Positions 13,076-16,478 of a stretch of DNA of 16,478 bases are shown here, piece by piece. This stretch comes from an uncultured Bacillaceae bacterium (GTDB lineage: Bacteria; Bacillota; Bacilli; Bacillales; Alkalibacillaceae). Both the position numbers and the translations under genes were made by a program. Within the stretch, counting starts at the first letter, position 1. Every line of letters starts with the position of its first letter. The notes under the pieces were generated by a model. The model was given only the letters and a program-made list of their open reading frames with translations, was not told where the DNA came from and did not search any database. The stretch is taken from the NCBI GenBank assembly GCA_937958375.1, contig CALGNY010000135.1, forward strand, positions 1 through 16,478, given 5' to 3'.

Positions 13076-14842
13076 ATGATAAAAAACAAAACCAAAATTG
13101 TATGTACCATCGGACCGGCTTCTGAGTCCGTAGACACATTGAAGCAATTGATCGAGGCAGGAATGAACGTAGCTCGTTTGAATTTTTCACACGGTGATCA
13201 TGATGAGCACCGGAACCGTATCCAAAACATCCGAAAAGCTTCGGATGAAATGGGGCGCTCGGTTGCCATTATGCTCGATACGAAAGGCCCAGAAATCCGT
13301 ACAGGCCAGTTTAAGGATGGACAAGCTTATTTAGAAGAAGGATCGACGGTTTACTTATCGATGGACGATATTGAAGGTACTGCCGAACGTTTTTCGTTGA
13401 CGTATAGCGGGTTGATTGATGATGTGGAAAAGGGATCGCTCATTCTTTTGGATGATGGGCTGATCGCTTTGGAAGTACAAGCCACCCATCCGAAACAGAA
13501 CGAAATCGAAACAAAAGTACTGAATTCAGGTGAAATCAAAAACAAAAAAGGTGTCAACGTACCGAATGTCAGTGTGAATTTACCGGGGATTACCGATAAA
13601 GATGCAGATGATATTTTATTCGGTATCGAAGAGGGTATTGATTTTATAGCTGCATCCTTTATCCGCCGCCCGTCCGACGTATTGGATATTCGTGAGTTGC
13701 TTGAGAAGAATGGGGCAGAGCAAATTCAAATCATTCCAAAAATCGAGAATCGTGAAGGCGTCAATAACATCGCCCAAATTTTGCAAGTGAGTGATGGAAT
13801 TATGGTGGCCCGCGGGGATCTTGGTGTTGAAATTCCGGCTGAAGAAGTGCCATTAGTGCAAAAAACATTGATCCATCAATGTAATCTAGCTGGAAAACCA
13901 GTCATTACAGCCACTCAAATGCTTGATTCGATGCAACGAAATCCGCGGCCGACTCGGGCTGAAGCGAGTGACGTAGCAAATGCCATCTATGATGGAACCG
14001 ATGCGATCATGCTTTCAGGCGAAACGGCAGCTGGCGATTATCCGGTCGAGTCTGTCCAGACGATGTATAATATTGCAGTTTATACGGAAAAAACGACGAG
14101 TCATCATGACCTTTCCAAAGTGAAAGTTGAACATGCTGGTAAAAATATGACGGATGCGATTAGCTTTTCCGTTAAAAATCTGACCGAAAGTTTAGATCTG
14201 ACTGCGATTGTTACACCAACGGAAAGTGGCAATACGGCGCGGATGATTTCAAAATATCGTCCAGATGCACCGATTGTGGCCATCACATTCAAAGAGCATG
14301 TCAATCGTCAATTGAATCTGGTATGGGGCGTTTATCCGTTACATGGGGAACGCGTCGAATCGACCGATGAAATGCTTGCCTTGGCCGTCAGTAAAGGCCT
14401 TGAGTCCGAAATGATTCATCACGGTGACCGGATTGTCATTACAGCAGGTGTTCCGGTCGGTCAAAGTGGTTCAACGAATTTGGTCAAGGTTCATGTGGTT
14501 GGCGATGTCGTCCAAAAAGGCCAGGGAATCGGCAAGGAAGGAGCATCGGGTAAAGTAATTATCGCTTCAAACCTCAATGATTTAAAAGAACATTTCCAAG
14601 ACGGGGATATCATCGTTTGTTCGGGAACGGAAAAAGAGATGATGCCTTGGATTGAGAAAGCGAGTGGTCTTGTCACTGAGGAAGGCGGCTTGACAAGTCA
14701 TGCGGCGATTGTGGGATTGAACTTGAACCTACCGACGATTGTCGGTGTCAGTGGCATTACGAAAGAATTGAACAACGGGGATGAAATTACGTTGGATGCC
14801 GAAACGGGGAACATTTATCGTGGGCGGACATCCATTTTATAG
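13076..14842 (+). CDS. pyk: pyruvate kinase with C-terminal PEP-utiliser-like domain
   Basis: The product has 588 residues, the long Bacillus form. It converts PEP and ADP to pyruvate and ATP. The barrel motifs are KIVCTIGPASES, ARLNFSHGDHDEH, MLDTKGPEIRTG, IIPKIENREGVNNI (catalytic Lys222), MVARGDLGVEIPAEEVPLVQ, TATQMLDSM and AIYDGTDAIMLSGETAAGDY. The Glu in GPEIR corresponds to the residue typical of K+-dependent enzymes. After about residue 475 comes the extra domain found in Bacillus and Geobacillus Pyk. It is related to the phospho-histidine domain of PEP-utilising enzymes (EGGLTSHAAIVGLNLNLP, with H542). ATG 13076 has GAGGAGGT 7 nt upstream. A TTG at 13052 lies upstream of that site and is unlikely. 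It sits 29 nt after pfkA and 11 nt before fxsA, with no terminator on either side. Confidence 0.97.
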   Translation: MIKNKTKIVCTIGPASESVDTLKQLIEAGMNVARLNFSHGDHDEHRNRIQNIRKASDEMGRSVAIMLDTKGPEIRTGQFKDGQAYLEEGSTVYLSMDDIEGTAERFSLTYSGLIDDVEKGSLILLDDGLIALEVQATHPKQNEIETKVLNSGEIKNKKGVNVPNVSVNLPGITDKDADDILFGIEEGIDFIAASFIRRPSDVLDIRELLEKNGAEQIQIIPKIENREGVNNIAQILQVSDGIMVARGDLGVEIPAEEVPLVQKTLIHQCNLAGKPVITATQMLDSMQRNPRPTRAEASDVANAIYDGTDAIMLSGETAAGDYPVESVQTMYNIAVYTEKTTSHHDLSKVKVEHAGKNMTDAISFSVKNLTESLDLTAIVTPTESGNTARMISKYRPDAPIVAITFKEHVNRQLNLVWGVYPLHGERVESTDEMLALAVSKGLESEMIHHGDRIVITAGVPVGQSGSTNLVKVHVVGDVVQKGQGIGKEGASGKVIIASNLNDLKEHFQDGDIIVCSGTEKEMMPWIEKASGLVTEEGGLTSHAAIVGLNLNLPTIVGVSGITKELNNGDEITLDAETGNIYRGRTSIL

Positions 14843-14853
14843 AAGGTGAATCT

Positions 14854-15255
14854 ATGCTTCGAATGTTATTTTTGCTGATTGTAGTCGTATCGATCATTGA
14901 AATTGCAATCTTTATTTGGCTCGGTAACGTATTTAATTTTTGGTTTGTCTTAATCGGAATCGTCCTGACAGGAATTGCTGGGGCTTTTTTGGCGAAATAC
15001 CAAGGCATCAGTACGCTGAACCGAGCGAGACGGGAAATGGCAAATCATCATATGCCGAAAGAAGAAATATTCGATGGTATTGCCATTTTGATCGGTGCGA
15101 TTCTGTTATTTACCCCAGGGTTTTTAACTGATATTTTCGGATTTTTGTTACTGATCCCTGCTACGCGTAAACCGATGAAAGTATGGGCGCAGGCAAAAGT
15201 GCTGGACATGCTGAAAAAAGGGACGGTCAGCAGGTTTCGGATTTACAGAAGATAA
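14854..15255 (+). CDS. fxsA: FxsA-family membrane protein
   Basis: The product has 133 residues. Membrane segments lie at about 2-20 (RMLFLLIVVVSIIEIAIFIW), 27-47 (NFWFVLIGIVLTGIAGAFLA) and 72-100 (IFDGIAILIGAILLFTPGFL). The middle loop KYQGISTLNRARREMANHHM and the GFLTDIFGFLLLIPATRK motif are typical of FxsA (YtzA in B. subtilis). The family name comes from E. coli FxsA, which when overproduced relieves exclusion of phage T7 by the F plasmid. The normal role is unknown. The C-terminus is short and basic (SRFRIYRR). The start ATG 14854 has AAGGTGA 5 nt upstream. The gene lies 11 nt after pyk, so it is the last member of the pfkA-pyk-fxsA operon. It converges on ytvI through a shared hairpin. 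Confidence 0.92.
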   Translation: MLRMLFLLIVVVSIIEIAIFIWLGNVFNFWFVLIGIVLTGIAGAFLAKYQGISTLNRARREMANHHMPKEEIFDGIAILIGAILLFTPGFLTDIFGFLLLIPATRKPMKVWAQAKVLDMLKKGTVSRFRIYRR

Positions 15256-15271
15256 TCAAATCGAACGACGT

Positions 15272-15304
15272 AAACATCAATCGATCTAGCGATTGGTGTT
15301 TTTC
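15272..15304. terminator. terminator shared by fxsA and convergent ytvI
   Basis: AAACATCAATCG (15272-15283) pairs with CGATTGGTGTTT (15290-15301), a 12-bp stem with one G-T pair and a 6-nt loop. On the plus strand it runs into TTTTTCGTT, which is good for ending pfkA-pyk-fxsA. The ytvI stop codon (15286-15288 on the minus strand) lies in the loop, so the same hairpin covers the end of ytvI. Confidence 0.8.
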
Positions 15305-16395
15305 GTTGTCAAATAGGTCTGTAGATTTTTTGCTATGTCCGTTTCTTTTATCGTAATGAAAAGAACTAGGAAAATCGGTGCGAGTAAAATTCCCACCACA
15401 CCAAAAAACTGAAACAGAACAAATAAAAAAACAATCATAATGAACGGATGGATCCCAAGGGAGGATCCGATTAATTTTGGTTCGATGATATTCCTGAAAA
15501 TCACCAATACGATCAAAAGTATGCTGAGCCCAATGGTCATCGAAAAATCCTGCGTGATAAAGAGATAAATGATCCATGGCAAAAATACGATGCTGATACC
15601 GATCAGCGGGATAAAATCCAATAACATGCTGAATAGTGCGATCGCCAATGCGTGTTCCACGTTTAAGATCGTTAGCCCGATCCAAATTATAATTCCGCTC
15701 AGAACCACGATGAGAAGCTGTGCCAGTACATATTTTTTGAGTACTTTTGTGCCTTGTCCTTTTAAATCATCAATGAATCGAGTAAACGAGGTCGGAAGTT
15801 TGGATAGAATTGCAGCTAGCCACTGCGGACCATCTTTTGCAAGAAAATAGGTACTTAAGAGAATGATAATGAATACATAACTCGACTGCAGGATACTCGT
15901 CAAAAAAAGTACGAGGGATTCGATGAAATTCATGATAAATTGCTGACTATGGACCCTTAATGAATCGGAGAATTCCACAAATATATCCATCAAATAATTT
16001 TGCGAGGCTTCCGGTGATTTACTCAGTAGATTTGTCAGTGAATTCGTAAGTTGTTCATACCATGGAAGGATATCATCGTAGAATCTCTGCAAAAACGTAT
16101 CAAAGACACGCGGCACATGCTGAGAAAATTGCTGCAAGAACTGAACGAACTCGATGATTCCGATGGTCAGCAGTGTAAACGATCCGAGCATCACGATCAG
16201 CAGCGTCGTCAAGATGGACAAGCCACGAGAAAAGCGCACCGTTTTCTCCAAAAACCGTGCGAGTGGCAAAATGATCATAGCCAATAGGATACTGATGTAA
16301 AAAGGATATAAAATTGGTATGCTAAAGTAGAAGAGAAGCAGCGAACTCGATAAAATCCCAATGAGGAGTGCTGCCCTTTTATAATTGATCGTCAT
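15286..16395 (-). CDS. ytvI: YtvI-type AI-2E/UPF0118 family integral membrane protein
   Basis: The product has 369 residues and several membrane segments. Two lie near the N-terminus (ALLIGILSSSLLLFYFSIPI, then YISILLAMIILPLARFL) and one at FSRGLSILTTLLIVMLGSFT. A large extracytoplasmic or amphipathic region of about 100 residues follows. Four or five more come at the C-terminus, including LDFIPLIGISIVFLPWIIYL and IIEPKLIGSSLGIHPFIMIV, the family signature. AI-2E-family proteins are membrane permeases of varied or unknown substrate. The Bacillus YtvI branch is annotated as a sporulation integral membrane protein, without a proven substrate. I start at ATG 16395, with GAAAGGG 8 nt upstream. 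The ATG at 16431 lies upstream of that site and would add twelve residues. No promoter is evident in the remaining sequence. It converges on fxsA. Confidence 0.88.
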   Translation of the reverse strand: MTINYKRAALLIGILSSSLLLFYFSIPILYPFYISILLAMIILPLARFLEKTVRFSRGLSILTTLLIVMLGSFTLLTIGIIEFVQFLQQFSQHVPRVFDTFLQRFYDDILPWYEQLTNSLTNLLSKSPEASQNYLMDIFVEFSDSLRVHSQQFIMNFIESLVLFLTSILQSSYVFIIILLSTYFLAKDGPQWLAAILSKLPTSFTRFIDDLKGQGTKVLKKYVLAQLLIVVLSGIIIWIGLTILNVEHALAIALFSMLLDFIPLIGISIVFLPWIIYLFITQDFSMTIGLSILLIVLVIFRNIIEPKLIGSSLGIHPFIMIVFLFVLFQFFGVVGILLAPIFLVLFITIKETDIAKNLQTYLTTKNTNR

Positions 16396-16440
16396 AAAAT
16401 TGACCCTTTCTAGCCACTTCAGTGTTTGCATGCTGGTAAC

Positions 16441-16478
16441 AACTGCCGATAAATGCCGTCTAACTGTCGATAAACGCG
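16441..16478. repeat. start of a second 21-bp tandem repeat, cut by the window end
   Basis: AACTGCCGATAAATGCC starts at 16441 and AACTGTCGATAAACGC at 16462, exactly 21 bp apart. The GATAAA core is at 16448 and 16469. Only one full unit and most of a second are in view. The array lies upstream of ytvI and probably continues outside the window. The period and the ATAAA core resemble the array at 3-170. Confidence 0.55.

Noticed and set aside
15227..15685. 152-codon minus-strand frame overlapping ytvI in another frame
   Set aside because: ytvI in its own frame has clear family motifs and membrane segments; the overlapping frame is a compositional shadow.
1..16478. Mobile element, defence island, prophage or broken gene
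   Set aside because: All genes are intact core genes in the order expected for Bacillus. No transposase, integrase, toxin-antitoxin pair, tRNA or attachment repeat was seen.

Overview
The window comes from a low-to-mid GC, endospore-forming Firmicute of the family Bacillaceae. Gene order and protein sequences follow the Bacillus subtilis ytoI-ytpI-nrnA-(small ORF)-ytrI-ytrH-dnaE-ytsJ-accD-accA-pfkA-pyk-fxsA-ytvI segment. Shine-Dalgarno sites are strong (AAGGTGA, GAGGAGG), TTG and GTG starts occur, and homologues of sporulation membrane proteins (YtrH, YtrI, YtvI) are present. I cannot name the genus. There is no mobile element, phage gene, tRNA, rRNA or CRISPR array. All fourteen genes look intact and belong to the chromosomal core.

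Layout. (1) 1-254 is non-coding and carries a degenerate 21-bp tandem repeat that runs up to the ytoI promoter. (2) 321-1625 is ytoI, a fused DNA-binding/DRTGG/CBS/hotdog protein. It converges with ytpI, a small membrane protein, with 3 bp between them. (3) 2043-2996 is nrnA (nano-RNase/pAp phosphatase). It converges on a 65-residue unknown gene across a strong hairpin terminator. (4) ytrH-ytrI form a minus-strand sporulation operon with a sigma-E-like promoter, back to back with the dnaE promoter. (5) dnaE, the second replicative DNA polymerase, has a hairpin in its leader. (6) 7749-8087 is non-coding. It holds a 52-bp imperfect tandem repeat and then the ytsJ promoter with a perfect FadR/PdhR-type palindrome just downstream of the -10. 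(7) ytsJ (malic enzyme), a short GntR/FadR-type regulator, accD and accA run in one direction with no visible internal terminator. A terminator follows accA. (8) pfkA-pyk-fxsA form a glycolytic operon that ends at a hairpin shared with the convergent ytvI. (9) A second, short 21-bp repeat pair begins at 16441 and runs off the window.

How the genes fit together. The centre of the window is lower glycolysis and entry to fatty-acid synthesis. PfkA and Pyk make pyruvate, YtsJ makes pyruvate and NADPH from malate, and AccDA is the carboxyltransferase half of acetyl-CoA carboxylase. The regulator gene between ytsJ and accD, together with the operator in front of ytsJ, suggests a local control circuit. 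I found no wholly new system. The points most worth checking are this regulator/operator pair, the two kinds of intergenic tandem repeat, and the dnaE leader hairpin.
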